Assembly (NCBI GenBank): GCA_947497085.1
Contig: CANMFE010000001.1
Coordinates: forward strand, 248,001-312,000
Reading direction: 5' to 3'
DNA: 64,000 nucleotides
Source: an uncultured Sphingomonadaceae bacterium
Lineage (GTDB): Bacteria > Pseudomonadota > Alphaproteobacteria > Sphingomonadales > Sphingomonadaceae
Shown: in pieces, positions 51,232 through 61,076 of the stretch
Numbering within the stretch: position 1 is the first letter of the stretch
How the letters are laid out: each line of letters begins with the position of its first letter
Translations under genes and position numbers: made by a program
Notes under the pieces: model-generated
The model's database searches: none
What the model was told of the DNA's origin: nothing
What the model saw: only the letters and a program-made list of their open reading frames with translations

Positions 51232-52599
51232 CTAGTCACGGCCAAGCAGATGGTCAACGAGATTTGCGAGCTTTTGCATATGTTCCAGTTTCATCGCGCC
51301 GCCATGCTTTGCGCTGGAAGGCGGCATGATGGCGCTGTCAAAACCCAGTTTGGCTGCCTCACGCAGACGCAGCCCTTCATGCGACACCGGCCTGATTTCA
51401 CCGGAAAGTGCGACTTCGCCGAACAATATACTGCCGCAGGGCAGCGGTTTTTCCGCAAGGGCAGATATCAACGCGCCCGCAACGGCCATATCCGCCGCAG
51501 GATCAGAAACTTTATATCCGCCCGCAATATTCAGATAAACCTCGCATGACGAAAAACTAAGACCACAGCGCGATTCAAGCACTGCCAGTATCATCGCCAG
51601 CCTGCCGCTATCCCAACCCACAACGGCGCGACGCGGGGTGGCACCGCTGGCCAAACGCACGGTGAGCGCCTGTATTTCCACCAGAACGGGCCGTGTCCCC
51701 TCAAGCGCAGGGAAAACCGCAGTGCCTGCAACAGATTCACTCCGATCGCTCAGAAACAGGGCCGACGGGTTGCTGACTTCTGCCAACCCTTCCTCGCGCA
51801 TCGAAAACACGCCGATTTCATCCGTCGCGCCAAAACGGTTCTTGATCGCGCGCAATATCCGGTACTGGTGGCTACGCTCACCTTCAAAGCTCATCACCGT
51901 ATCCACCATATGTTCGAGCACGCGAGGCCCCGCAATATTGCCATCTTTCGTGACATGACCGACGAGCATCATCGCCGCACCGCTCTGTTTCGCATAACGG
52001 ATCAGTTCATGGGCAGAGGCACGAACCTGACTGACCGTACCTGGCGCGCCTTCAATCTGGTCGCTATGCATGGTCTGAATGGAATCAATGACAAGAAAAT
52101 CGGGGACATCACCCTTGCCCAAAGTCGTCAGTATGTCGCGCACTGATGTAGCCGACGCCAATTTAAGCGGCGCATCGCCCAGCCCAAGCCGCCGTGCACG
52201 CAGCCGCACCTGATCAGCCGCTTCTTCGCCGCTGATATAGACGACATTCAGGCCGCGTTTTGCCAGATTGGCCGATGCCTGCAACAATAATGTCGATTTG
52301 CCAATGCCCGGATCACCGCCCATCAGCGTTGCCGACCCGGCAACCAGCCCGCCGCCCAACGCCCGGTCAAATTCGGCAATGCCCGTTTTCTGTCGGGGCG
52401 GAAGCTTCACATCACCATCCAGGGCCACCAGATCGACCGTACGTCCACCGCCCTGCAAATCATGTTTCGCGGAAAAAACGGTTGGCGCGGCTTCCTCCGC
52501 CAATGTATTCCATTCGCCGCAATCCGCGCATTGCCCTTGCCACCTGTACGACACGCTGCCGCACTGCTGACACACATATTTTTTCTTTGTCTTGGCCAT
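51232..52599 (-). CDS. radA: DNA repair protein RadA
   Basis: RadA is a RecA-like branch-migration ATPase. The 455-residue protein has an N-terminal zinc finger (CQQCGS, CADCGEW), Walker A GGDPGIGKSTLLLQ, the RadA-specific KNRFG motif (IKNRFGATDEIGVF) and a C-terminal Lon-like domain (DPAADMAVAGALISAL). It is the first gene of the operon with cvpA, the scaffold-like gene and the antiporter; it is divergent from the patatin-like gene, 81 bases apart. Confidence 0.96.
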   Translation of the reverse strand: MAKTKKKYVCQQCGSVSYRWQGQCADCGEWNTLAEEAAPTVFSAKHDLQGGGRTVDLVALDGDVKLPPRQKTGIAEFDRALGGGLVAGSATLMGGDPGIGKSTLLLQASANLAKRGLNVVYISGEEAADQVRLRARRLGLGDAPLKLASATSVRDILTTLGKGDVPDFLVIDSIQTMHSDQIEGAPGTVSQVRASAHELIRYAKQSGAAMMLVGHVTKDGNIAGPRVLEHMVDTVMSFEGERSHQYRILRAIKNRFGATDEIGVFSMREEGLAEVSNPSALFLSDRSESVAGTAVFPALEGTRPVLVEIQALTVRLASGATPRRAVVGWDSGRLAMILAVLESRCGLSFSSCEVYLNIAGGYKVSDPAADMAVAGALISALAEKPLPCGSILFGEVALSGEIRPVSHEGLRLREAAKLGFDSAIMPPSSAKHGGAMKLEHMQKLANLVDHLLGRD

Positions 52600-52680
52600 A
52601 TCAAGCCCTTATCAGAACAAAAATAGAACATCAATGCCTTATCGCTTGCGTGAAGCGCGCCATGATGCCACTAAATACTT

Positions 52681-55008
52681 ATGCGCCAACGTGAACTTCG
52701 CATAGCCCTTATCTGCTACGGTGGTATCAGCCTTGCCGTTTATATGCATGGCATTACCAAGGAAGTCTGGCGGCTGGCCCGCGCAAGCCGCAATTTTCAT
52801 GATGGCGCCCCGAAAGCAGAAGGCAGCCAGGGCGTATACCGCGATTTGTTCGAACATATTGCCCGTAAAAAAGGGCTGAAAATGCGGTTCCTGCCCGATA
52901 TTATTACTGGCGCAAGCGCAGGCGGCATCAATGGCGTATTTCTGGCGCAGGCCATTGCCACCGGCCAATCATTGGAACCACTCACCCGGCTCTGGCTTGA
53001 TTGTGCGGATATTGATGTCCTGCTTGATCCCGATGCGCGGCCATTATCACGCTTTTCAAAATTCTGGGCACAGCCGATTGCCTGGTTTGCCCTGTCGCGC
53101 AAAGGCGGCGCGGTAGAACGCACAGTCGCCGAAGAAACACAAGGCGAAGTAAAACGCAAAATGTCGAGCCTGATCCGCGCCCGCTGGTTTGCCCCGCCCT
53201 TTAGCGGCACGGGATTTTCGGCGCTGCTGTACAATGCCACCGAAGCGATGGCACAGAGCGAAGAAGGCCCGAAGCTGCTGCCTGACGGACAGCCGCTCGA
53301 CCTGTTTGTGACTGTCACCGATTTTCACGGGCACTTGCAGCATCTGCGCCTGCACAGCCCGCGCAATGTGGTCGAGACCGAGCATCGCCTCACCATCGGC
53401 TTTCGCAAGGTCGTGGGCAGTGGCCATCGCCTTGCCGAGCGACCCGAACTCGTGTTTGCCGCGCGGGCCACCGCAAGTTTCCCCGGAGCTTTCCCCGCCT
53501 TCACAGTTGCTGAAATAGACAAGGTGGTGGCCCGCAAAGAGGAAGAATGGCCGAACCGCGATGCATTCCTGAAACGCATATTGCCACGCCAATATGCCAT
53601 GGGCACTGCGGAAGATGCCGTGCTGATCGATGGATCAGTTCTCGCCAACGCACCATTTTCGCAGGCCGTGTCTGCGCTGCGCAACCGCCCTGCCCACCGA
53701 GAAATTGACCGCCGTTTTGTCTATATCGACCCCAAACCGGATTTTCAGAATATCGAGCAACAAAAAGACGGTAGCCTGCCCGGCAGCGAAGGACCTCCAG
53801 GGTTTTTCTCGACCATCTTCGGCGCAATTTCTGATATTCCGCGCGAACAGCCGATCCGCGATGATCTGGAGCTGATCGAGGCGCGGTCCAACCGGATATT
53901 GCGGATGCGGCAGATTACACAGGCACTGCGCGGCGAAGTCGAGGCGACGGTCGACAAACTGTTCGGGCGCACTTTTTTCCTGAACAGTCCCACCACAAAG
54001 CGGCTTATCGCGTGGCGGCGCAAGGCACAGCAAAAGGCCGCGACCCAGGCGGGCTATGCCTATTCTTCCTACGGCCATATCAAGCTGGCCGGAATTGCCG
54101 ACGAAATCGCGGCAACTTTTCTATGCGCCTATTCAGGAACAGACAAGCCGCGGCAAAGTGACATTCGTGACCGCATCATGGCTGAACTCACGGTACGCGG
54201 CCTGGATTCGATCGCCGATGACAAAGGCGGTGCGACCGACGAGGCGATAGCATTTTTCCGCACGCATGACCTGGGCTTTCGCATCCGGCGTCTGCGCTTT
54301 CTCGCTCGCCGCCTGTCGGAGGACATTGCCGCCAATGATGCGGTTCCAGGCGATGCAGTGGTGGCGATGCAGGACACGATCTATGCTTGCCTGTCCCGGT
54401 ATCTGGAACGCGAAGGATGTGGGCAGGATGGAGAAGATTTCAGTGACCTGGCCGAAACCGCGTTCACATCTCCCGCCAGGGCAATTGACGAACTCGGCCG
54501 ACGCCGCGACCTCATCACGATTGATGCAATTGTCGATGAAAAAATTGCTGCAGCGCTTGGATTGTTGCCCAAGGAAGAGCGGCGGTCACTCCTGCTCGCT
54601 TATCTTGGCTTTCCTTTTTATGACATTGCCACATTATCACTGTTGCAGGGTGAGGGGCTAAATGAATTCGACCCTATAAAAGTCGACCGCATTTCGCCCG
54701 ATGACGCACAATCCATCCGTACGGGCGGCGCGGAAGCGACGCTCAAGGGCATTGAGTTTAACAGTTTTGGCGCTTTTTTCAGCCGCGCCTACCGCGAAAA
54801 TGATTATTTGTGGGGCCGCCTGCACGGCGCAGAACGCATGGTGGACCTTATCACCACATCGCTAGAAGGTAATGACATACTGGACACACAGACTGTCAAA
54901 GCTTTCAAAAAAGATGTTTTCCTCGCCATACTTGACGAGGAAAAGGACCTGAATGCGGATCCCTCTCTTATCCCCACTATTCGTGCGGAAATAGAAGAGC
55001 GGCTCTAA
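52681..55008 (+). CDS. Large patatin-like phospholipase family protein
   Basis: The 775-residue protein has an N-terminal patatin domain: glycine-rich oxyanion loop YGGISLAVYMHG (13-24), nucleophile elbow GASAGG (77-82, Ser79) and catalytic Asp in IDGSVLANAPF (Asp317). This domain order matches the patatin-related family of about 750 residues rather than short RssA/YchK proteins. The C-terminal half (about 400-775) is unassigned and mostly helical. No signal peptide is seen, so it should act in the cytoplasm or at the inner membrane face, cleaving acyl groups from phospholipids. The start ATG lacks an obvious ribosome binding site. It converges on the metallo-hydrolase gene. Confidence 0.88.
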   Translation: MRQRELRIALICYGGISLAVYMHGITKEVWRLARASRNFHDGAPKAEGSQGVYRDLFEHIARKKGLKMRFLPDIITGASAGGINGVFLAQAIATGQSLEPLTRLWLDCADIDVLLDPDARPLSRFSKFWAQPIAWFALSRKGGAVERTVAEETQGEVKRKMSSLIRARWFAPPFSGTGFSALLYNATEAMAQSEEGPKLLPDGQPLDLFVTVTDFHGHLQHLRLHSPRNVVETEHRLTIGFRKVVGSGHRLAERPELVFAARATASFPGAFPAFTVAEIDKVVARKEEEWPNRDAFLKRILPRQYAMGTAEDAVLIDGSVLANAPFSQAVSALRNRPAHREIDRRFVYIDPKPDFQNIEQQKDGSLPGSEGPPGFFSTIFGAISDIPREQPIRDDLELIEARSNRILRMRQITQALRGEVEATVDKLFGRTFFLNSPTTKRLIAWRRKAQQKAATQAGYAYSSYGHIKLAGIADEIAATFLCAYSGTDKPRQSDIRDRIMAELTVRGLDSIADDKGGATDEAIAFFRTHDLGFRIRRLRFLARRLSEDIAANDAVPGDAVVAMQDTIYACLSRYLEREGCGQDGEDFSDLAETAFTSPARAIDELGRRRDLITIDAIVDEKIAAALGLLPKEERRSLLLAYLGFPFYDIATLSLLQGEGLNEFDPIKVDRISPDDAQSIRTGGAEATLKGIEFNSFGAFFSRAYRENDYLWGRLHGAERMVDLITTSLEGNDILDTQTVKAFKKDVFLAILDEEKDLNADPSLIPTIRAEIEERL

Positions 55009-55011
55009 AGC

Positions 55012-55983
55012 CTATTTCGCTGAATTTTCCAGGCTTTTCCAAATGGCCTCTACAAAAGCACCACCTTTGATAAACGCATTCGGGTTGGTATCATAAGCTG
55101 CGGCCGGCTTCATTGCCTGAATTTCTGTCAGGGACTTACCTGCATCGCGCGCTACCGACACTGCGTCAATTACCTCTGCCAGCATGTCACGATAGGCCAT
55201 CAGGTCTGCCTTGGTCGCCATTGGTCCATGTCCGGGGATGACTTTCGTATCATCATTGGTCATGTCCAAGGCGATATTGGCGGCTTCGAGCATGCCCACG
55301 GCATTGCCGCCACTATTTATATCAATAAATGGCAAGGTGACTTTATTGAAATACAGGTCGCCCATATGCAGCACATTGGCCTTTTCCCAATACACGATGG
55401 AATCACCATCTGTATGCGCCGCTGGCATATGCCGGATATGAACTGTATCGCCATTCAGATGCAGCTTCACGCCATCTTTATATGTCAGCACAGGCTGGGC
55501 TATGGCCGGTGCGGGTGCAACTTCCCGACCCGCAACCGTACTGCCCTTGGCCATACGGACACGCACATTCTCATGTGCCATGATAACCGCGCCTTCCTTG
55601 CCAAAATTCTCGTTTCCGCCGCTATGGTCATGGTGCCAATGCGTATTGATAAGGAATTTGACCGGCGTTGCTCCCAAATCCGCTATTGCCGTCTGGATTT
55701 TGCCCGTAAGCGGCGCGAATTGGTCATCAATCAGCACGGTGCCATCTTCGCCGTGGCTGACACCCATATTACCGCCCGCACCAAACAAGACGGCAACGCC
55801 TGGCGCCAGCTCTTCAGCTTTGACCTGTACAGGGGCAAGACGTGCTTCCATCGGGTCAACTGCTTTTTCTTCCTGCTTTTCAGCCTTGGCTTTTTCCTGG
55901 GCACTCAAATCCGTACAGCCCGTTAAAACAACCGGCACAGACATAAGGGCAAGCAAGGGCAATGCAAAACGATATGGTTTCAT
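55012..55983 (-). CDS. Exported metallo-beta-lactamase-fold hydrolase, predicted lipoprotein
   Basis: The 323-residue protein has a lipoprotein signal (VVLTGC, Cys23), an Ala/Lys/Glu-rich linker (28-50) and an MBL domain. Metal ligands are visible as THWHHDHSGG (His115, His117, Asp119, His120), AAHTDGDS, MGDLYF and IPGHGP. The fold fits the group that includes subclass B3-like enzymes and quinoprotein-relay hydrolases; the substrate cannot be told from sequence. ATG 55983 follows GAGAGGAT. It converges on the patatin-like gene with three bases between the stops. Confidence 0.88.
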   Translation of the reverse strand: MKPYRFALPLLALMSVPVVLTGCTDLSAQEKAKAEKQEEKAVDPMEARLAPVQVKAEELAPGVAVLFGAGGNMGVSHGEDGTVLIDDQFAPLTGKIQTAIADLGATPVKFLINTHWHHDHSGGNENFGKEGAVIMAHENVRVRMAKGSTVAGREVAPAPAIAQPVLTYKDGVKLHLNGDTVHIRHMPAAHTDGDSIVYWEKANVLHMGDLYFNKVTLPFIDINSGGNAVGMLEAANIALDMTNDDTKVIPGHGPMATKADLMAYRDMLAEVIDAVSVARDAGKSLTEIQAMKPAAAYDTNPNAFIKGGAFVEAIWKSLENSAK

Positions 55984-56136
55984 GGGACAAATATCCTCTC
56001 AAATAGAACGCGGCTGGCTGTTATTCGCGCGAAACTACTGGCCAGTTACAGCCAGTCATGAATTTATGTAACATAATTTGCCCCGCCCGCGAAAGCCAAG
56101 GCGCAATATTCATGAAAGAATACAGGAAAGCCTGGC

Positions 56137-57261
56137 TTAACCTGCCAGTGCATCCTTGATCTTGTCGAAAAAGCTTTTGCTGTTCGGGCTTTCATCACCG
56201 GTTTCGGTTTCCTGAAACTCGCGCAGCAATTCTTTCTGCCGCGAAGACAGCCGTGTCGGTGTCTCGACATCTATCTGCACAACCATATCGCCATGGCCGC
56301 GGCCCTGGAGCACAGGCATGCCCGCGCCGCGCTGGCGCAACTGCTTGGTGGACTGGATACCTGCGGGAATGGACAGTGTATGCGTCTTGCCATCCAGACC
56401 TGGAATCTCGATCTCACCGCCCAGCGCAGCTGTCGTAAAGCTGATCGGTGCACGGGTGAAGAGCGTCGTGCCATCACGTTCAAACAGCGCATGACGGGCA
56501 ATGTGGATGAATATATATAAATCACCGGCAGGCGCGCCGCGTGGTCCCGCCTCGCCCTTGCCGCTCAAACGGATGCGTGTGCCATTATCGACGCCGGGCG
56601 GAATTTCCACCTCCAGTGTCTGGGTTTCGTCCACCCTGCCCTCACCGCCGCAATTGCGGCACGGGCTTTCAATGACTTCACCGCGGCCATGGCAGCTGCC
56701 ACAGGTTCTCTCGACAACGAAAAAGCCCTGCTGCGCCCGCATCTTGCCGCTACCGCCGCATAAGTTACACGTGCGTACACCCGTGCCCGGCTCTGCCCCC
56801 TGCCCGCCGCATGGTTCACATGTGCTGGCTATATCAACTTCAATTTCGGTGGATTTGCCATCATAGGCATCTTCCAGCGTGATTTCCATGTCATAGCGCA
56901 GGTCTGCCCCACGCTGCGGCCCGCGCCTTTGTCCGCCAAAACCGCCACCAGCGCCGCCGCCAAAAATGGTTTCGAATATATCACCGATATCGCTAAAGCC
57001 CTGTTGCCCCGCACCGCCACCAAAGCCGCCATTTTCAAAAGCTGCATGGCCATATTGGTCATAGGCTGCGCGCTTTTGCGGGTCTTTCAGGCATTCATAG
57101 GCCTGGCTGATTTCCTTGAACTTTGCTTCGGCTTGCGCATCGCCGGGATTGCGATCCGGATGCCATTTCATCGCCAGTTTGCGATAGGACGACTTAAGCG
57201 TCGCCCCGTCACAATCACGTGCAACGCCCAGAAGGTCATAATAGTCAGTTTGGGTAGTCAT
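56137..57261 (-). CDS. dnaJ: Chaperone protein DnaJ
   Basis: A 374-residue type I DnaJ, co-chaperone of DnaK. It has the J domain with KWHPDRNPGD, a Gly-rich region (GGFGGGAGQQGFSDIGDIF) and four CxxCxGxG zinc repeats (CEPCGGQG, CNLCGGSG, CGSCHGRG, CRNCGGEG). The C-terminal substrate domain follows (PPGVDNGTRIRLSGKGEAG). It is downstream of dnaK in the same orientation, 105 bases away, with a strong hairpin in between that may reduce its expression relative to dnaK. Confidence 0.97.
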   Translation of the reverse strand: MTTQTDYYDLLGVARDCDGATLKSSYRKLAMKWHPDRNPGDAQAEAKFKEISQAYECLKDPQKRAAYDQYGHAAFENGGFGGGAGQQGFSDIGDIFETIFGGGAGGGFGGQRRGPQRGADLRYDMEITLEDAYDGKSTEIEVDIASTCEPCGGQGAEPGTGVRTCNLCGGSGKMRAQQGFFVVERTCGSCHGRGEVIESPCRNCGGEGRVDETQTLEVEIPPGVDNGTRIRLSGKGEAGPRGAPAGDLYIFIHIARHALFERDGTTLFTRAPISFTTAALGGEIEIPGLDGKTHTLSIPAGIQSTKQLRQRGAGMPVLQGRGHGDMVVQIDVETPTRLSSRQKELLREFQETETGDESPNSKSFFDKIKDALAG

Positions 57262-57313
57262 ACGTAAAAATACTTCCCCGGAGCAATATGCTCAAAACCT
57301 GAAACCGAAAACA

Positions 57314-57345
57314 CCGCCATTCCCGATCATAGCCGGGAATGGCGG
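57314..57345 (-). terminator. Hairpin between dnaK and dnaJ, possible attenuator
   Basis: CCGCCATTCCCG (57314-57325) pairs perfectly with CGGGAATGGCGG (57334-57345) around an 8-base loop. On the minus strand it follows the dnaK stop by about 20 bases and is followed by TGTTTTC, a weak T tract, so termination is probably partial. Confidence 0.6.
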
Positions 57346-57366
57346 CATTTCTATTTGCGAGACCGC

Positions 57367-59289
57367 TTAGTCTTTCTTGTCTTCACCTTCATCGACTTCC
57401 GAAAATTCCGCGTCAACCACGTCATCTTCGGCTGCCTGAGCGGCAGCATCTGCCTGTGCAGCATCATCACCGCCTCCGCTGGCCTGCTCCTGCTCATAGA
57501 TTGCCTGACCCAGCTTCATGGCCACCTGTGCCAATGCTTCGGTCTTGGTCTTCATGGCGTCAAGATCTTCAGCTTCAATCGCGGTTTTCGTTTCCGCAAT
57601 CGCCGCTTCAATTTCCGATTTCAGCGCGGCATCAATCTTGTCACCATGCTCTTCCAGCTGCTTTTCCGTGGTGTGGACAAGGCTGTCCGCATTATTCTTG
57701 GTCTCTGCAGCCTCACGGCGTTTCTTGTCGTCTTCGGCGAATTGCTCGGCATCCTGAACCATCTGTTCGATATCATCATCGGACAGACCACCAGACGCCT
57801 GAATCTTGATCTGCTGTTCCTTGCCCGTGCCCTTGTCTTTGGCAGACACGTTGACAATACCGTTGGCATCAATGTCAAAGGTCACCTCAATCTGGGGTAC
57901 GCCGCGCGGTGCCGGCGGAATGCCGACCAGATCAAACTGGCCAAGCATTTTATTATCAGCCGCCATTTCACGCTCACCCTGGAAAACCCGGATAGTCACA
58001 GCCTGCTGATTGTCATCAGCGGTCGAATAAACCTGGCTTTTCTTCGAAGGAATGGTCGTGTTGCGGTCAATCATGCGCGTGAACACGCCGCCGAGCGTTT
58101 CAATGCCCAGCGACAATGGCGTCACGTCGAGTAGCAGCACGTCTTTCACGTCGCCCTGCAACACGCCCGCCTGAATGGCTGCGCCCATCGCAACCACTTC
58201 GTCAGGGTTCACACCTGTGTGCGGTTCCTTGCCAAAAAAGTCTTTCACGACTTCGCGGACACGCGGCATGCGGGTCATACCACCCACCATGACGACATCG
58301 TCAATCTCGTCTGCTTTCATGCCCGCGTCTTTCAACGCTTTTTTGCATGGTTCCAGTGTGCGTTTAATCAGGTCACCGACCATTTTTTCAAGATCAGAAC
58401 GGCTGATATTTTTCACAAGGTGTTTGGGGCCATTCTGATCTGCCGTAATAAACGGCAGGTTGACTTCGGTCGTCTGCGCTGAAGACAGCTCAATCTTCGC
58501 TTTTTCCGCAGCTTCTTTCAGACGCTGCAGCGCCAGCTTGTCTTTGGTGAGGTCAATACCTTCGGCTTTATTGAATTCTTCTGCGAGAAATTCGACGATC
58601 TTCGCGTCAAAATCTTCACCACCCAGGAAAGTGTCGCCATTGGTCGATTTCACCTCAAACACGCCGTCGCCAATTTCCAGAATGGAAATATCAAACGTAC
58701 CGCCGCCAAGGTCATAGACAGCGATTGTCTTGCCATCATTTTTGTCGAGACCATAGGCCAGGGCTGCCGCTGTTGGCTCGTTGATAATACGCAGTACTTC
58801 CAGACCGGCAATTTTACCGGCATCTTTCGTCGCCTGACGCTGTGCGTCATTAAAATAGGCAGGTACGGTGATCACAGCCTGTGTCACGGTTTCACCGAGA
58901 TAGCTTTCAGCTGTTTCCTTCATTTTCTGCAATGTGAAAGCGGAAATTTGTGACGGGGAATAATCTTCGCCAGCCGCTTTTACCCAGGCATCGCCATTGG
59001 AACCCTTGACGATTTCATAGGGAACCAGTTCCATATCCTTTTTCGTCATCGGGTCATCAAAACGGCGGCCAATAAGGCGTTTTACCGCAAAGATTGTGCC
59101 ATCAGGGTTGGTTACGGCCTGGCGCTTTGCCGGCTGACCGATAAGGCGTTCACCGTCCTTTGTGAAAGCGACGATAGAGGGCGTTGTGCGCGCGCCTTCC
59201 GAATTTTCGATAACTTTGGGCTTGCCGCCGTCCATGACTGCAACGCAGCTATTTGTCGTACCCAAATCAATGCCAATTACTTTTGCCAT
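57367..59289 (-). CDS. dnaK: Chaperone protein DnaK (Hsp70)
   Basis: A 640-residue Hsp70. The ATPase domain shows [65 protein letters not shown] and [10 protein letters not shown]. The substrate-binding domain and lid end in a Gly/Ala/Asp-rich tail finishing [10 protein letters not shown]. Start ATG 59289 with GAGGAAT; the frame runs further upstream but is not conserved. A heat-shock-like promoter lies about 120 bases upstream. The co-chaperone genes dnaJ (downstream) and grpE (about 3.7 kb away) are in the window. Confidence 0.98.
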   Translation of the reverse strand: MAKVIGIDLGTTNSCVAVMDGGKPKVIENSEGARTTPSIVAFTKDGERLIGQPAKRQAVTNPDGTIFAVKRLIGRRFDDPMTKKDMELVPYEIVKGSNGDAWVKAAGEDYSPSQISAFTLQKMKETAESYLGETVTQAVITVPAYFNDAQRQATKDAGKIAGLEVLRIINEPTAAALAYGLDKNDGKTIAVYDLGGGTFDISILEIGDGVFEVKSTNGDTFLGGEDFDAKIVEFLAEEFNKAEGIDLTKDKLALQRLKEAAEKAKIELSSAQTTEVNLPFITADQNGPKHLVKNISRSDLEKMVGDLIKRTLEPCKKALKDAGMKADEIDDVVMVGGMTRMPRVREVVKDFFGKEPHTGVNPDEVVAMGAAIQAGVLQGDVKDVLLLDVTPLSLGIETLGGVFTRMIDRNTTIPSKKSQVYSTADDNQQAVTIRVFQGEREMAADNKMLGQFDLVGIPPAPRGVPQIEVTFDIDANGIVNVSAKDKGTGKEQQIKIQASGGLSDDDIEQMVQDAEQFAEDDKKRREAAETKNNADSLVHTTEKQLEEHGDKIDAALKSEIEAAIAETKTAIEAEDLDAMKTKTEALAQVAMKLGQAIYEQEQASGGGDDAAQADAAAQAAEDDVVDAEFSEVDEGEDKKD

Positions 59290-59400
59290 ATATTCCTCAA
59301 GTCTAAATATTAAGTCCTCCAGATGGCTCGCCCCGTTATGGCGACGATCCATCCACCCCTTATGAAAAGCGATATAGGTGCGCTTTTGCTTGGCACAAGG

Positions 59401-59430
59401 ATTGGGAAGCCTTAGAGACAAGTTCAAGGG
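59401..59430 (-). promoter_or_regulatory. Candidate sigma-32 promoter of dnaK
   Basis: On the minus strand CTTGAA (-35-like, ending at 59423) is followed after 16 bases by CCCAAT (-10-like, 59406-59401), close to the heat-shock consensus. It lies about 110 bases before the dnaK start. No CIRCE element is seen here. Confidence 0.4.
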
Positions 59431-59469
59431 GCAAATAATGTGTTTTTATGGAAAAAGGACCTGTAATTG

Positions 59470-60012
59470 ATGAATTCAAAATGGTTTGCGTTACCCACGA
59501 TGATTGTTCTGGGCAGCACGCTATACGCATGCGGGCCTGCCCAGATATTGGGCGCAGATGATGCCGTTGTCAGGCTCTCTCCCGTCGAGGGCAATCCCAG
59601 CGCGGGCTATCTCACTTTAAGGGGCGGCAGTGAAGACACCCAGCTTGTGGAAGTATCATCGAAACAGGCCGAGCGCATTGAATTGCATGAAACCATAAAA
59701 GAAAACGGCCTTTCCAAAATGCAGCCACTGGAAACAGTCGATGTCCTCGCCGGAAAAAATGTGGCTTTTGAACCCGGCGGCAAGCATCTTATGATCTGGG
59801 GCGTCAACAAAGCGGCGGTCCAAAAGGGTGAGATGAAACTGCTGGTGAAATTTGCCAATGGCGAGATTTTCAGGATACCCGCCAAAATAGAACATATGGG
59901 TACAGTCCAGAACATGCATGATGGCATGGACCATGGCAAAATGGATGACGGCAAAGCCAATAATGGTAACGAAGCCATGACGCCAGATATTGGCAAGGAA
60001 ATCACCGAGTGA
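59470..60012 (+). CDS. PCuAC-type periplasmic copper chaperone, predicted lipoprotein
   Basis: The 180-residue protein has a lipoprotein signal (STLYAC, Cys21) and one PCuAC domain with the copper-binding set spaced exactly H-x10-M-x21-HxM: His73, Met84, His106 and Met108. PCuAC proteins deliver Cu(I) to the CuA or CuB sites of cytochrome oxidase or act in copper handling. The C-terminal tail is rich in His, Met and Asp (MHDGMDHGKMDDG), suggesting extra copper binding. ATG 59470 with AAGGAC upstream; a TTG directly before it is unlikely. It heads a plus-strand operon with an HExxH protein, a membrane protein and a MATE transporter. Confidence 0.9.
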   Translation: MNSKWFALPTMIVLGSTLYACGPAQILGADDAVVRLSPVEGNPSAGYLTLRGGSEDTQLVEVSSKQAERIELHETIKENGLSKMQPLETVDVLAGKNVAFEPGGKHLMIWGVNKAAVQKGEMKLLVKFANGEIFRIPAKIEHMGTVQNMHDGMDHGKMDDGKANNGNEAMTPDIGKEITE

Positions 60013-60034
60013 GCCAGAAACGGATAATCCAGGC

Positions 60035-60499
60035 ATGACATCACGGTTGCTAACACAGCGGGAAAAGGCACTTGTCGTATCGGTCTTTGGCGATGCGATC
60101 GCGCTGGACCATGTTGAGATATGCAACCATAAATGGTTCCCGTTCCAGCCGGTGAGGACAGTAATGGCACCGCGCGGGCATATCCATTTCCATCCGAGAG
60201 GCGATCTTTTCAGAGCCGATTATGCGCAGGAAAACCTGGGCCTTCAGGGGCTTTTCATTCATGAAATGGTGCATGTGTGGCAGCATCAGAAAGGCATATT
60301 CCTGCCGCTGAAGCGCCATCCCTTCTGCCGTTATCACTACACACTCAAGCCTGGATGGCGGCTGGAGCGCTATGGCATTGAACAACAGGCCGAAATTGTC
60401 CGGCATGCCTTCCTACTGCGCGAAGGTGCGCAAATTGCTGGCGCACCGCCGCTGGAACAATATCGCGGGATATTGCCATTCACGGGATTTTCAGCATGA
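60035..60499 (+). CDS. HExxH-motif (gluzincin-like) protein of unknown function
   Basis: A 154-residue cytoplasmic-looking protein with a zinc-peptidase-like site HEMVHVWQHQ (His76, Glu77, His80) and a later acidic cluster GIEQQAEIV (Glu116/Glu120) that could supply the third ligand. This matches the minimal metallopeptidase-like domain found near toxin or Vgr/RHS proteins and in some sphingomonad orphan genes; here no secretion system genes are visible. No signal peptide. ATG 60035 is chosen; an upstream in-frame ATG lies inside the copper-chaperone gene. It starts 22 bases after that gene and overlaps the next by four bases. Proteolytic activity is unproven. Confidence 0.65.
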   Translation: MTSRLLTQREKALVVSVFGDAIALDHVEICNHKWFPFQPVRTVMAPRGHIHFHPRGDLFRADYAQENLGLQGLFIHEMVHVWQHQKGIFLPLKRHPFCRYHYTLKPGWRLERYGIEQQAEIVRHAFLLREGAQIAGAPPLEQYRGILPFTGFSA

Positions 60500-61071
60500 G
60501 CGAATTTGGGTTTATATTTTCGCTCTATAGCCTGCTACTCAGCTTCTCGCTTGTTGAATTACTCAGTGGGCTTGGCCGGTGTGTGGAAGAGGCGCTGTAT
60601 CCTCGTAATAACGATCAAAAACAATTCAGACTTGGTCTGCTGACTCCCTTGCTCGGTATCTTTGTGCTGCTTGACCTTCTGTCCTTTTGGTCCGCCGCGT
60701 GGACGACACGCGATCTGCTGGAAGTCAACGGAGTGACGCTTATGTCAGTTCTAATATTTGCAAGCAGCTATTTTCTGGCAGCCTATATGGTCTTTCCATC
60801 ACAACCCGCAAAACATGAAAATCTGGACGATCATTATTTCCGTGTTCGCCGTATCGTTATAGGTATCCTGCTTGTACTGGTTGTATGCCAGCTCGGATTT
60901 TATTGGACACAGCCGGAACTTGTGGCACGGTTGAATAATCCGCTCGCATTGTCACTGACAGCTATCCTCATCATATTGATGCTCGCGACAATGCTATTTC
61001 GCAGTCTCAAGTTGAATGTTGCCATTCTTGTGGCTCTGATTGCACGTTATCTCCTCGTTTACGTGATTTGA
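60496..61071 (+). CDS. Uncharacterised multi-pass membrane protein
   Basis: A 191-residue protein with about six hydrophobic segments (near residues 5-25, 45-65, 78-98, 118-138, 145-165 and 170-190). Basic loops include CVEEALYPRNNDQKQF and HYFRVRRIV. No family recognised. Its ATG overlaps the stop of the HExxH gene by four bases, so the two are translationally coupled, and the MATE gene begins five bases after its stop. A role linked to its neighbours is inferred only from this packing. Confidence 0.75.
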   Translation: MSEFGFIFSLYSLLLSFSLVELLSGLGRCVEEALYPRNNDQKQFRLGLLTPLLGIFVLLDLLSFWSAAWTTRDLLEVNGVTLMSVLIFASSYFLAAYMVFPSQPAKHENLDDHYFRVRRIVIGILLVLVVCQLGFYWTQPELVARLNNPLALSLTAILIILMLATMLFRSLKLNVAILVALIARYLLVYVI

Positions 61072-61076
61072 GTTAT

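Noticed and set aside
59290..59470. CIRCE operator upstream of dnaK
   Set aside because: No TTAGCACTC-N9-GAGTGCTAA-like repeat is present; a sigma-32-like promoter fits better.
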